A stretch of 21,644 nt of DNA from CAYYJM01 sp964471755 (lineage in GTDB: Bacteria; Planctomycetota; Planctomycetia; Gemmatales; Gemmataceae): the NCBI GenBank assembly GCA_964471755.1, contig CAYYJM010000088.1, forward strand, positions 1 through 21,644, in the 5' to 3' direction. Below are positions 6,857 to 14,898 of the stretch, one piece after another. A model generated the notes under the pieces. The model was given only the letters and a program-made list of their open reading frames with translations. It was not told where the DNA came from and made no database searches. The position numbers and the translations under genes are program-made. Position 1 is the stretch's first letter; each line of letters begins with the position of its first letter.

Positions 6857-8413
6857 TCAATGGCGAATGATCAGCGAACCGAACAGACCAGCGCCGCCCT
6901 CCCGGCCGCTGCGCTCCAGGCCGACGCGCGAGCGCGGCCCGATGTCGCCGGCCGCCACGGTCACCGTGCGATGGAACTCTCCCTTCCCGCCGCCGCCCTC
7001 GACGATGCGCACGTCGAGCGTCACCGTCCCATCCGGGTTGTCGCGCACGTCGATGGTCATGTCGTGCAGGACGCCGGCCACAGGGGTGAAAGGCATGTTC
7101 TCGTTCTCGTGAAGCTGGGCGTGGTTGTCGATCCGCTCGACCCGAAAGGCTCCCTGTGGAAGGCCCGGATGGAACAGGATGCGGAGGTTGCCCACGGAGA
7201 CGGCGACGTGCCAGGCCCCGGCCAGCTGGTCCTCGCCGCCGAGCGTGGCCTTCACCTGGAACGCCTTCGGGAAGGTGGCCTGACCGAGCAGTTTCTCGGC
7301 CGTCACGTAGAGCCGCAGATCGCCCTCGATGCCGCGCTGATCGCCGAGACGAAGCCGGCCGCGCGTCACGGACGCCTTGCCGAGGACGTTCGTCTCGAAG
7401 CGGAACATCGGGTAGCTGTCCCGGATCGCCGGCACCTCACCGATGAACTGCACCGACAGGAGCAGGCCATAACGATCCGTCTTGAGCCGGGCCAGGCCGA
7501 CCGGCCGGGCGCGATCGATGTCGGGCGAGGCGGCCCATTTCTTCCAGCGCTGGACGGCCGTCTTCCATTCCGGACTTCGCTCGCCGTTGCCGGGGATGCC
7601 GGACGCGATCTGGAGCAGTCGGGCAGCCTGACCGCGCACGCTCACGTCGTCGCCGTCGAGCAGGCCGATCAGAGTCGTGAGCGCCGCACGCGGCTGACGA
7701 ACGAGCAGGGCCCGGGCGGCTCCCAGGCGGATGGCCGGATCGGCGTCCTTCCGATAGCCCTGAATCAGGTCCACCGCGCGTTCTCCCTCGGCGAGTTCCA
7801 GTGCGGGCAGAGCCGCCGCTCGCAGGACCGCCGACCCTTCGCGGACGGCCTGACGGAGCCGTGCGGCATCGGCCGGTCGGGCACTCGCCCACAGGGCCAG
7901 GGTGGCCGCCTCGCGATGAACCCCACCGGGCAGGTGCGGCAGAACGTCGAGCAGCAAGGGCGTCGCTCCGGCCGGCTTCTGCTGTTCTTGCCATTGTAGT
8001 GCCGCCAGCAGCAGAGCCTCTCGCCGCGACCGGCTTTCGCCGCTGTCCACTTTCGTGAGCAGTTCGCGGGCTCGCATGCGGACCTCGGCATCGTCGCTAT
8101 CGATGACCTTGCGAAGGGGCTCGATGGCATGGCGGCCGATCCGGCCCAGTTCCGCGCTGGCCTGTTCGCGTTTCTCGAAGTCCTCGCTGCCGAGCTGCGT
8201 GATGAGCGTCTGGAGCCGATCGCGAAGGCGATCGTCCACGATCCAGTCGCGCAGGTACGCCTCGACCCCGGCCGGTGTCACGGCGACGCCCGCGGCCTTG
8301 AGAACGGCCGCGGGATCGACCTCCGCCGCCGAGCCCTCCCTTCCGCCGAGCAGGCACGCACAGATTACCCAGACGCACCACCCCGGGATGAGTCGATAGG
8401 TCGCTGCGGTCAT
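6857..8413 (-). CDS. Secreted HEAT-repeat protein with C-terminal beta-rich domain
   Basis: A 518-residue protein. It starts with a signal peptide (hydrophobic WCVWVICACLLGG, cleavage probably after GSAA near residue 30). Helical HEAT-type repeats at about 60-275 follow; examples are DFEKREQASAELGRIGRHAIEPL and a later repeat with SVRGQAARLL. The C-terminal part (about 310-518) is beta-rich and resembles a LamG/concanavalin-like module seen in planctomycete secreted proteins, ending VGLERSGREGGAGLFG. HEAT repeats usually bind proteins; no catalytic motif is visible. The start at 8413 has GAGGAG seven bases upstream; longer readings would overlap the divergent cupin. It is first in the cassette with the kinase and the cyclase, so it could interact with the kinase's external sensor, though this is only suggested by gene order. 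Confidence 0.85.
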   Translation of the reverse strand: MTAATYRLIPGWCVWVICACLLGGREGSAAEVDPAAVLKAAGVAVTPAGVEAYLRDWIVDDRLRDRLQTLITQLGSEDFEKREQASAELGRIGRHAIEPLRKVIDSDDAEVRMRARELLTKVDSGESRSRREALLLAALQWQEQQKPAGATPLLLDVLPHLPGGVHREAATLALWASARPADAARLRQAVREGSAVLRAAALPALELAEGERAVDLIQGYRKDADPAIRLGAARALLVRQPRAALTTLIGLLDGDDVSVRGQAARLLQIASGIPGNGERSPEWKTAVQRWKKWAASPDIDRARPVGLARLKTDRYGLLLSVQFIGEVPAIRDSYPMFRFETNVLGKASVTRGRLRLGDQRGIEGDLRLYVTAEKLLGQATFPKAFQVKATLGGEDQLAGAWHVAVSVGNLRILFHPGLPQGAFRVERIDNHAQLHENENMPFTPVAGVLHDMTIDVRDNPDGTVTLDVRIVEGGGGKGEFHRTVTVAAGDIGPRSRVGLERSGREGGAGLFGSLIIRH

Positions 8414-8522
8414 CTTTTCTCCTCGGCCGGGAAGCTGCTGGAGTTCCGTGGAAGGTCCATGATACCATGCGGTACGCGATCTTGCGCGGTCTTGATCCCA
8501 TCGCTGGCAGGAGACACCTCTG
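8414..8522. promoter_or_regulatory. Shared divergent upstream region
   Basis: These 109 bases separate the start of the minus-strand signalling cassette from the start of the plus-strand cupin gene, so promoters for both must lie here or overlap the first codons. The only clear elements are the two ribosome sites: GAGGAG for the HEAT gene and GGAG (8510-8513) for the cupin. No convincing -35/-10 pair or operator palindrome was found. Confidence 0.45.
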
Positions 8523-8888
8523 ATGAACACGATCACCGAGCGGCCGGGCTATGAATTCGTGGACTTCGATTCCCTGCCCGGCGTCGCCTGTCCGTGTGGC
8601 ACCGCACGTCGAGCCTTCGCCGAGACGGACGATTTCCCCTGCACGATCCACCGAACGAACATCTCCACCGAGGCCCGCGTCCACTACCACAAGTGGCTGA
8701 CGGAGGTGTATTTCATCCTGGAGTGCGACGCCGACGCCGTCATGGAGTTGGACGGCGAACGCGTCCCGGTTCGGCCGGGCTCCTGCCTGATGATTCGCCC
8801 TGGCACGCGTCATCGGGCCGTCGGTCGGATGACCGTCCTCATCGTGGTCTGGCCCAAGTTCGACCCGGAGGACGAGTGGTTCGATTGA
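8523..8888 (+). CDS. Small single-domain cupin protein
   Basis: A 121-residue single cupin barrel. Motif 1 shows HYHKWLTE (H54, H56, E61) and motif 2 shows PGTRHRAVG (H97), together the usual three-His one-Glu metal site. There is no signal peptide, so it should be cytoplasmic. Cupins of this size range from dioxygenases and isomerases to sugar-binding proteins, so the substrate cannot be named. A cluster of Cys near the N-terminus (C23, C25, C40) is unusual for the family and could bind a second metal or form a disulfide. The start at 8523 has GGAG at 9-base spacing. It is followed 51 bases later by the redoxin fusion gene on the same strand, and is divergent from the HEAT gene. Confidence 0.85.
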   Translation: MNTITERPGYEFVDFDSLPGVACPCGTARRAFAETDDFPCTIHRTNISTEARVHYHKWLTEVYFILECDADAVMELDGERVPVRPGSCLMIRPGTRHRAVGRMTVLIVVWPKFDPEDEWFD

Positions 8889-8939
8889 GGCCGTACCGCT
8901 CGCCCTGGTCTTCGATTCTCCCGGTGAGGACATCGTTTC

Positions 8940-10709
8940 ATGACGGGTCGTCTGCTCGCATGCGTATCCCTGCTCCTTCTGGTCCCGTCGCTGCGTGGCG
9001 CGGATCCGCTGGTGCCGATCGGCTCGAAGGTCGGCAATCTGGCCTTCACCGACATTCGCTACGTCCGTCGATCGCTCGACGATCTCGGCAGGTCGAAGGC
9101 TCTCGTCATCGTCTTCACCGAGGTGGGTTGTCCCCTGGTGCCGCGGTATCTGCCCGTCCTCGACAAGCTCCAGCGCGACTATCGCGAGAAAGGCGTCAAC
9201 TTTCTCGCCCTCAACGTCGGCCCGGAAGACACCATCGTCCAGATGGCCGGCCAGCTGCTCGATCATGGCGTCGCCTTTCCCGTCGTCAAGGACTTCGAGG
9301 GCAAGGCCGTCACCGCGCTCGGCGGCACGCGCACGCCGGAGGTTGTCGTCCTCGATGCCGACCGTGTGATCCGCTACCGGGGGCGGATCGACGATCAGCA
9401 TCGGCCCGGCATCGCTGCGAAGGCGGCGACGCGCCACGATTTGCAGCAGGCTCTCGACGAGATCCTCGCCGGCAAGAAGGTCACCGTACCCGAGACGACC
9501 GTCGATGGCTGCCTGATCACGCCGCCGACACGCGCGAAGCCCGAGAAGCCGCCGACCTACGCCGAGCAGGTCGCGGCGGTGATTCACAGGCACTGCGGCG
9601 AATGTCATCGTCCCGGAGCCGAGGCCCCGTTCGCTCTGGGAACCTACGAACAGACCCGCGCTCGCGGCCGGATGATCGCCGAGGTCGTTCGTGAAGGCCG
9701 GATGCCACCGTGGTTCGCCGACCCCGCTCACGGCACGTTCAGCAATCGTCGCGGCCTCTCGCCGCGCGAACGCGATCTCGTCCTCGACTGGGTCGCGGGT
9801 GGCATGCCGGCTGGCGACCTGACGACCGCGCCGCCACCGCCGCCGGCCCGGACGACTCAGTGGCGCATCGGCGAGCCGGACGTCGTCGTACGCACGGCCA
9901 CGTTCAATCTCCCGGCCAGCGGCGACATTCCCTACGAGTACGCCATCTTCTCGCACTTCTTCACCGAAGAAACCTGGCTCCAGGGCGTGGAGATTCGGCC
10001 GGAAGATCGACGCCTGGTTCATCATGCCAACCTGGCCCATGTCTCGCTCGGAGCCGGCTTCTCGGCCGGCAATCTCATCACCGGCTTCGTCCCCGGTGGC
10101 GATCCGTTGACACTGCCCGATGGCATCGCCTATCGCATCCCGGCCGGCTCGCTGCTCGCCATTCAGATTCACTTCGTGCCCAGTGGCAAGGCCGAGAAGA
10201 CGCGCGTCAGCGTCGGCCTGCGCTACGCTCGGGGCACGATTCAGCAGGAGTTGCGGCATCTGCGAATGGCCACGACGCGCTACCGCATCCCGCCCGGCGA
10301 CCCGGCCTGTGCCGTGAGTACGAGCAAGACCCTGCCGCACGATGCGGTCGCCGTTGGTCTCTTCTCGCACATGCACCTGCGCGGCAAGGCGATGACCTTC
10401 GAGGCTCACAAGCCCGACGGCGTGAGCGCGATGCTGCTCTCGATTCCGAACTACCGCTTCGACTGGCAGCTGGCCTATCGGCTGCCGGAAGGGAAGGTGC
10501 GTCTGCCGAAGGGGACGCGGATCGACGTGACCGGCATCTACGACAACTCGGCGTTCAATCCCTTCAACCCGGACTCGACGGTGAGCGTGCGCGATGGTCA
10601 GCAGACGCATCAGGAGATGCTCAACGGCTTCTTCTTCTACCTGGCCGAGGGCGAAAAACTCGGCCTGGAGATCAACGAGAAGACGGGAACGGTGAAGGCG
10701 AAACCGTGA
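8940..10709 (+). CDS. Redoxin - haem c - copper monooxygenase-like fusion protein
   Basis: A 589-residue exported protein. After a signal peptide (cleavage near RGA, residue 21) comes an AhpC/TSA-type redoxin domain (about 25-180). Its active site GCPLVPRY keeps only the first cysteine (C64). Next is a haem-binding CGECH (219-223) in a small cytochrome-like segment. The C-terminal half resembles copper type II ascorbate-dependent monooxygenases (PHM family): HH at 361-362 and H411 match the CuH ligands, and HMH (477, 479) plus M560 in QEMLNGFFFY match CuM, so both copper sites look intact. Redox shuttling from haem to copper is plausible but unproven. The start at 8940 has GAGGA nine bases upstream. 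Similar fusions occur in planctomycetes. The substrate is unknown. Confidence 0.87.
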   Translation: MTGRLLACVSLLLLVPSLRGADPLVPIGSKVGNLAFTDIRYVRRSLDDLGRSKALVIVFTEVGCPLVPRYLPVLDKLQRDYREKGVNFLALNVGPEDTIVQMAGQLLDHGVAFPVVKDFEGKAVTALGGTRTPEVVVLDADRVIRYRGRIDDQHRPGIAAKAATRHDLQQALDEILAGKKVTVPETTVDGCLITPPTRAKPEKPPTYAEQVAAVIHRHCGECHRPGAEAPFALGTYEQTRARGRMIAEVVREGRMPPWFADPAHGTFSNRRGLSPRERDLVLDWVAGGMPAGDLTTAPPPPPARTTQWRIGEPDVVVRTATFNLPASGDIPYEYAIFSHFFTEETWLQGVEIRPEDRRLVHHANLAHVSLGAGFSAGNLITGFVPGGDPLTLPDGIAYRIPAGSLLAIQIHFVPSGKAEKTRVSVGLRYARGTIQQELRHLRMATTRYRIPPGDPACAVSTSKTLPHDAVAVGLFSHMHLRGKAMTFEAHKPDGVSAMLLSIPNYRFDWQLAYRLPEGKVRLPKGTRIDVTGIYDNSAFNPFNPDSTVSVRDGQQTHQEMLNGFFFYLAEGEKLGLEINEKTGTVKAKP

Positions 10710-10732
10710 GAGTGCATGAGTCGTTCGGGAAG

Positions 10733-10776
10733 CCCCTCGCCCCCGGAGTACCGAGGGGGAGGGAGCCGACTCCGGG
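10733..10776. repeat. Overlapping inverted repeats after the redoxin fusion gene
   Basis: CCCCTCG (10733-10739) pairs with CGAGGGG (10752-10758). Overlapping it, CCCGGAGT (10742-10749) pairs with ACTCCGGG (10769-10776). The two stems exclude each other. They lie 23 bases after the stop of the fusion gene and just before the N-run. There is no T-tract, so this is more likely a dispersed GC-rich intergenic repeat than a simple intrinsic terminator, though it might stop transcription. Confidence 0.4.
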
Positions 10777-10796
10777 CCAGCCTCTCACACCGGCGT

Positions 10797-10806
10797 NNNN
10801 NNNNNN
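10797..10806. other. Assembly gap (ten N)
   Basis: Ten undetermined bases join two contigs. The true gap length is unknown. The minus-strand permease loses its stop codon here, and frames drawn across the N's are not real genes. The repeat-like sequence at 10733-10776 lies right at the gap edge, which may be why assembly failed. Confidence 0.97.
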
Positions 10807-12640
10807 TCTCCGCAGACGGTTCCGGCTTCCGCCCCAGCAGACGCCACAGGAAGTAGACCGGGATGCCACTCAGCACGATGATCAGGCCCGGCCAGGTGTA
10901 CTTCGGCTTGACGATCAGCAGGTCGATCAGGATCGCCGTGCTGAGCAGGACGTAGAGCGCCGGCAGCACCGGGTAGCCGAACACCTTCGTCGGCCGATCC
11001 GCGTTCGGCAGCTTCCAGCGCAGAACGAACAGACCGATCACCGTCAGGACGTAGAAGACCAGCACGGCGAAGATGATGAAGTCGAGCAGGTCACTGTACG
11101 TCCCGGAGAAGAGCAGCAGAATCGACCAGATGCCCTGGAGGATGAGCCCGACCGCCGGCACCCCTTGCCGATTGAGCCCGCCGACCGCCTTGAAGAACAG
11201 ACCGTCGCGGGCCATGGCGTAGTAGAGGCGGGCTCCCATCAGTGTCATGCCGTTGACACAGCCGAAGGTCGAGATCATGATCGCGATCGCCATGAGCCAG
11301 GTGCCCCAGGTGGGCGAGGCGAGCGAAACCACGGCGGTGCCGACGCGATCATCCCGAGCGAAGGCGATGCCGCGAGCGCGGGTGTTGGCGACGGCGAACT
11401 CGCCAGTGTTGGAGTCCACCATGACCTGCTCGCGCTGCTGAAGATCGCCGGCCTCGCGGAGTTGAGCAGCCCGTTGGCGGCCCTCGGGATCGGCCGGCAT
11501 CGCCAGGTATTCCTCACGCAGGCTCTCCAGGACGGCGATCTCCTCCCGCACACGCGGCAGTTTCACTTCCCGCTCGGGATCGTCCACGTTGGCGGTGATC
11601 CGTCGAAGGATCGCCTCGCGGTTGGCGATCTTGTCGTTGTACATGGCGGCAGTGGTCATGAACTCGGTCGAGCCGCGTACTGGCAGCGCTCGCAGGAAGG
11701 CGACGTTGGCCAGCAGGTACAGCACGATGACCGCTCCGACGCCGAGGACCAGGCTCAGGGGCAGATTGCGCCGCGGTTCCTTGATCTCACCGGCGGTGAA
11801 CGTGACGTTGTTCCAGGCGTCGGCGGCAAACAGGGCTCCGACCATGGCTCCGCCGGTGACCATCAGCGCGACCAGGATCTCCGAGCCGCCCAGCCACTCG
11901 ACCAGGCTCAGTTTACTCGTCTTGTTGAAGGCCGGCGTCAGGCCGATGCCGAACCACGGGTCTTCCCAGTTGCCCGCCCAGCTGGCCGGCGAGGCGGCCA
12001 GGGTCAGGCCGACGATGATCAGGGCCACCAGGGCCAGCGTCTTGGCAACGGTGAAAAGATTCTGGACGATCTTGCCTTCCTGCACGCCACGGCAGTTGAC
12101 CCAGGTGAGCAGGACGATCACGGCGACGGCGACGAGCTGGCCGGGCGAGATGATGAAGTCCTTCATCGTGAAGAACGGATCGTCCATCCAGGGCAGCGAC
12201 AGGGCCAGGTTGACGTTCTCGATCTTGAACAGGGCGACATCGGTGCCGAGCCAGGGGACCAGGACGCCAAGGAACTTGGCGAAGGCGACCGCGACGGCGG
12301 CGATCGAGCCGGTCTGGATGACCAGGAAGCAGGTCCAGCCGTAGAGGAAGCCCCACATCGGCGAGTAGGCTTCGCGCAGGAAGACGTACTGCCCGCCGGC
12401 ATGGGGCATCATGCCGGCCAGTTCGGCGTAGGCCAGGGCTCCCAGGATGGTCATGAGGCCGGCGACGAGCCAGACCAGCAACAGCCAGCCGGACGAGCCG
12501 ACATCGCGGGCGATGTCGGCCGAGACGATGAAGATGCCCGAGCCGATCATGGTGCCCACGATCAGCATGGTGGCGTCGAACAGGCCGAGCCGGCGCTGAA
12601 AGCCGGGCTCCGGCTCGTTGCGGTTCTCTGGGTTGCTCAC
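10807..12640 (-). CDS. APC-superfamily amino acid permease with a large hydrophilic insertion (3' end lost in gap)
   Basis: 611 residues are readable; the stop is lost in the N-run. The N-terminus carries the APC hallmark around TMLIVGTMIGSGIFIVS (first helix), then PHAGGQYVFLREAY, and about 12 membrane helices. The LAT/SLC7-like pattern suggests amino-acid or metabolite exchange across the inner membrane. Residues about 322-422, between helices that are normally joined by a short loop, form a charged, helical, non-membrane insertion. The helix pattern resumes at GIAFARDDRVGTA. The start is GTG at 12640, four-base GTGA overlap with the upstream permease stop, with GAGGTG a few bases upstream. 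It is therefore translationally coupled to that permease. The substrate is unknown; the insertion might be regulatory. Confidence 0.88.
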
Positions 12641-14226
12641 GGTTTCACCTCGTGCCCCGTCGTCGGCGGTGGTGTCCGACCCAGGGTGCTATGCCAGAAA
12701 CCGTAGCCGAAGTAGATGAGCAGACCGATTCCCAGCCAGATCAGCAGGCGGAGCCAGGTCTCACCCGGCAGAGCGATCATCTGCGCCAGGCAGATGAGGA
12801 TGCCGAGCGTGCAGACGACCGGAGCCAGCGGGGCACGGAACGGGCGAGGCCGAGCCGGGTCGGTGTAACGCAACACGAGGACGCCAGCGCAGACCAGGAC
12901 GAAGGCCAGCAGGGTGCCGATGCTGACCATGTGGCCCAGGATGCCGATCGGAGCCATGCCGCCGGCAATGGCGACCAGAGCCCCGGTCAGGACCGTCGTG
13001 AACATCGGCGTTCGGAAGGTCGGGTGCAGCTTCGAGAACACGTTGGGCAACAGGCCGTCTCGTGACATCGTGTAGAAGATGCGCGGCTGGGCCAGGAGCA
13101 TGACCAGGATGACCGAACTCAGGCCGGCGATCGCTCCGATTTTGACGATGGGTTGGAGCCAGGTGTAGCCGGTGGCGTCGATGCCGACCGCGACCGGATC
13201 GGGGACGTTGAGCTTGCTGTAGTGGACCAGGCCGGTCAGGACGCTGGCGACGGCGATGTAGAACACCGTGCAGACGACCAGGCTGCCGAGAATGCCGATG
13301 GGCAAGTTGCGCTGCGGGTTCTTCGTCTCCTGGGCGGCAGTCGAGACGGCGTCGAAACCGATGTAGGCGAAGAAGATCACCCCTGCCCCGGTCAGGATGC
13401 CGGACCAGCCGTAGACACCGAACTCCGGTTCGCCCTTGGGGTTCCTCGAGGGATCGGGGATGAATTCGCTCCAGTTCTCAGCCCACAGCCCCGGCCGACT
13501 GAACAGGTACGACAGACCAGCGACGAGGAAGAGGATCAGCACGCCGACCTTGATGGCGACGATGATGTTGTTCACCGTGGCCGACTCCGAGATGCCGACG
13601 ACGAGTAGAGAGGTGACGGCGGCGACGATCAGCACGGCCGGCAGATTGAACAGCGCGACAATCTGCGGCAGCGTGCCCGGGTCGATGCCGTCCTTCGCCA
13701 GGGTGGCCCGCAGCGCGTCGTTGAGTTCCTTCCAGCCACCGGTCGGCAGATCGACGAAGATTGTACCACTGGCTGCCGTCAGAAATAGTGGTATGTGGAG
13801 GCCAAGATCTTTCAGGAAGCTAACGACGTAGCCGGACCATCCGACCGAGACGGTGGCCGCTCCGAGAGAATACTCCAGGACGAGATCCCAGCCGATGATC
13901 CAGGCGAGAAACTCGCCCATCGTGGCGTACGAGTAGGTGTAGGCGCTGCCGGCGATCGGGATCATCGACGCCATCTCGGCGTAGGCCAGGCCGGCGAAGG
14001 CACAGCCGAGGCCGGCGATGATGAACGAGAGGACGATGGCCGGCCCGGCATGCTGGGCGGCCGCCTGGCCGGTCAGTACGAAGATGCCCGCGCCGATGAT
14101 CGCCCCGACGCCGAGGCTGATCAGAGCCCACGGCCCGAGGACACGTTTCAACTGAGTCTCGCCGACGGCCTCCACCTGGAGTTGGTCGATCGGCTTCCGG
14201 AGCAGCAAGCGGTCCAGCCACGTCAT
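12637..14226 (-). CDS. APC-superfamily cationic-amino-acid-type permease
   Basis: A 529-residue membrane protein. First helix motif SLGVGAIIGAGIFVLTG and AGSAYTYSYATMGEFLAWIIGW mark the CAT (cationic amino acid transporter, YfnA-like) branch of the APC superfamily, with 12 to 14 helices predicted by eye. It should import amino acids by proton symport or exchange; the exact substrate cannot be read. The start at 14226 has GGAG at 8-base spacing. A GTG at 14256 overlapping the dtd stop (GTGA) would add ten residues but has a weaker ribosome site. The next permease overlaps its stop. The order dtd, permease, permease suggests one transcript. No oddities were seen, and all family motifs appear intact. 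Confidence 0.92.
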   Translation of the reverse strand: MTWLDRLLLRKPIDQLQVEAVGETQLKRVLGPWALISLGVGAIIGAGIFVLTGQAAAQHAGPAIVLSFIIAGLGCAFAGLAYAEMASMIPIAGSAYTYSYATMGEFLAWIIGWDLVLEYSLGAATVSVGWSGYVVSFLKDLGLHIPLFLTAASGTIFVDLPTGGWKELNDALRATLAKDGIDPGTLPQIVALFNLPAVLIVAAVTSLLVVGISESATVNNIIVAIKVGVLILFLVAGLSYLFSRPGLWAENWSEFIPDPSRNPKGEPEFGVYGWSGILTGAGVIFFAYIGFDAVSTAAQETKNPQRNLPIGILGSLVVCTVFYIAVASVLTGLVHYSKLNVPDPVAVGIDATGYTWLQPIVKIGAIAGLSSVILVMLLAQPRIFYTMSRDGLLPNVFSKLHPTFRTPMFTTVLTGALVAIAGGMAPIGILGHMVSIGTLLAFVLVCAGVLVLRYTDPARPRPFRAPLAPVVCTLGILICLAQMIALPGETWLRLLIWLGIGLLIYFGYGFWHSTLGRTPPPTTGHEVKP

Positions 14227-14252
14227 GAACGGTTCTCCGATCCGGGACGGCG

Positions 14253-14693
14253 TCACGGGGTGTCCACGATTATCGTCACCGGTCCATCATTGATCAGTTC
14301 GACCTGCATGTCTGCCCCGAATCGGCCCGTCGCCGTTGGGACGCCGAACGAGCGCAGCGCCGTCGCGAAGCGCTCATAGAGCGGAATCGCGATCTCGGGT
14401 GGAGCCGCTCCGAGGAAGCTCGGCCGACGCCCCTTGCGACAGTCGCCGTACAGCGTGAACTGACTCACCACCAGCACGCCGCCGTCGATCTCCTGCACCG
14501 CACGGTTCATCTTGCCATCGCCGTCAGCGAAGAGACGCAGATGAGCGATCTTCTCCGCCAACCAGTCGGCGGCCTCGGCCGTGTCGGTCGGAGCGACCGC
14601 CAGTAGGACCAGCAGCCCATGACCGATCTCGCCGACGACCTCGTCAGCGACGGTGACCTTCGCTCTCGCCACCCGCTGCACGACGGCACGCAT
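14253..14693 (-). CDS. dtd: D-aminoacyl-tRNA deacylase
   Basis: A 146-residue protein of the usual DTD length. It hydrolyses D-amino acids (and glycine mischarged on tRNA-Ala) from tRNA in the cytoplasm, keeping D-residues out of translation. Both family signatures are present: SQFTLYGDC (77-85, the SQFTL catalytic motif) and NDGPVT (135-140, the Gly-cisPro motif). The N-terminus MRAVVQRVARAKV is also typical. The start at 14693 has GGGAG at 8-base spacing. It is the first gene of a run with two permeases, 26 bases before the start of the first; co-transcription is likely. Upstream lies the palindrome region shared with a divergent DUF1501 gene. Confidence 0.97.
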   Translation of the reverse strand: MRAVVQRVARAKVTVADEVVGEIGHGLLVLLAVAPTDTAEAADWLAEKIAHLRLFADGDGKMNRAVQEIDGGVLVVSQFTLYGDCRKGRRPSFLGAAPPEIAIPLYERFATALRSFGVPTATGRFGADMQVELINDGPVTIIVDTP

Positions 14694-14898
14694 CACCAAT
14701 TCTCCCGACCTGAGAGGAAGAGTATCCGACCGGGCGGTTCCTGGCGAGAGGAAATGTTGCCCCTTTGGCCGCGCCCCCCGGCATGGTAGACTGAGATCGA
14801 AAAGGCGAGCCCCCGGCGAGAGCCGGGGGAGTTCGTCACCGGGCGTACTCCCCCGGCTCTCGCCGGGGGCTCGCCGCGTCCCTGCCGGAGAGAAACCA
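14694..14898. promoter_or_regulatory. Divergent upstream region holding a large palindrome
   Basis: These 205 bases separate the starts of dtd (minus) and the second DUF1501 gene (plus) and must contain promoters for both. The right half is filled by the inverted repeat at 14804-14875, which would sit in the 5' leader of the DUF1501 transcript. Ribosome sites are GGGAG for dtd and GGAG (14887-14890) for DUF1501. No clear promoter boxes were recognised. Confidence 0.45.
14804..14875. repeat. Perfect 29-bp inverted repeat with nested hairpins
   Basis: Bases 14804-14832 are the exact reverse complement of 14847-14875, around a 14-base centre. Each arm also folds on its own: CCCCCGGC and GCCGGGGG form an 8-bp stem around GAGA, a GNRA-type tetraloop. 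The layout of two inverted small hairpins recalls REP/BIME elements of other bacteria, which can be spread by REP-associated transposases. It ends 23 bases before the DUF1501 start. A second copy was not found in the window. Confidence 0.85.

Noticed and set aside
4970..7999. A 1009-codon open frame on the plus strand opposite the kinase and HEAT genes
   Set aside because: It is an antisense shadow caused by high GC and codon bias. It has no ribosome site, reads as Arg/Gly/Asp-rich sequence with no domain, and the minus-strand genes have clear motifs.
8097..10610. An 837-codon minus-strand open frame opposite the cupin and redoxin fusion
   Set aside because: Shadow frame: no recognisable domain, and the plus strand carries intact metal-binding and haem motifs there.
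9710..12706. A 998-codon plus-strand open frame spanning the redoxin fusion, the gap and the permease
   Set aside because: It passes through the N's and lies out of frame or antisense to two well-supported genes. Its content is Arg-rich or Asp/Gln/Gly-rich without motifs.
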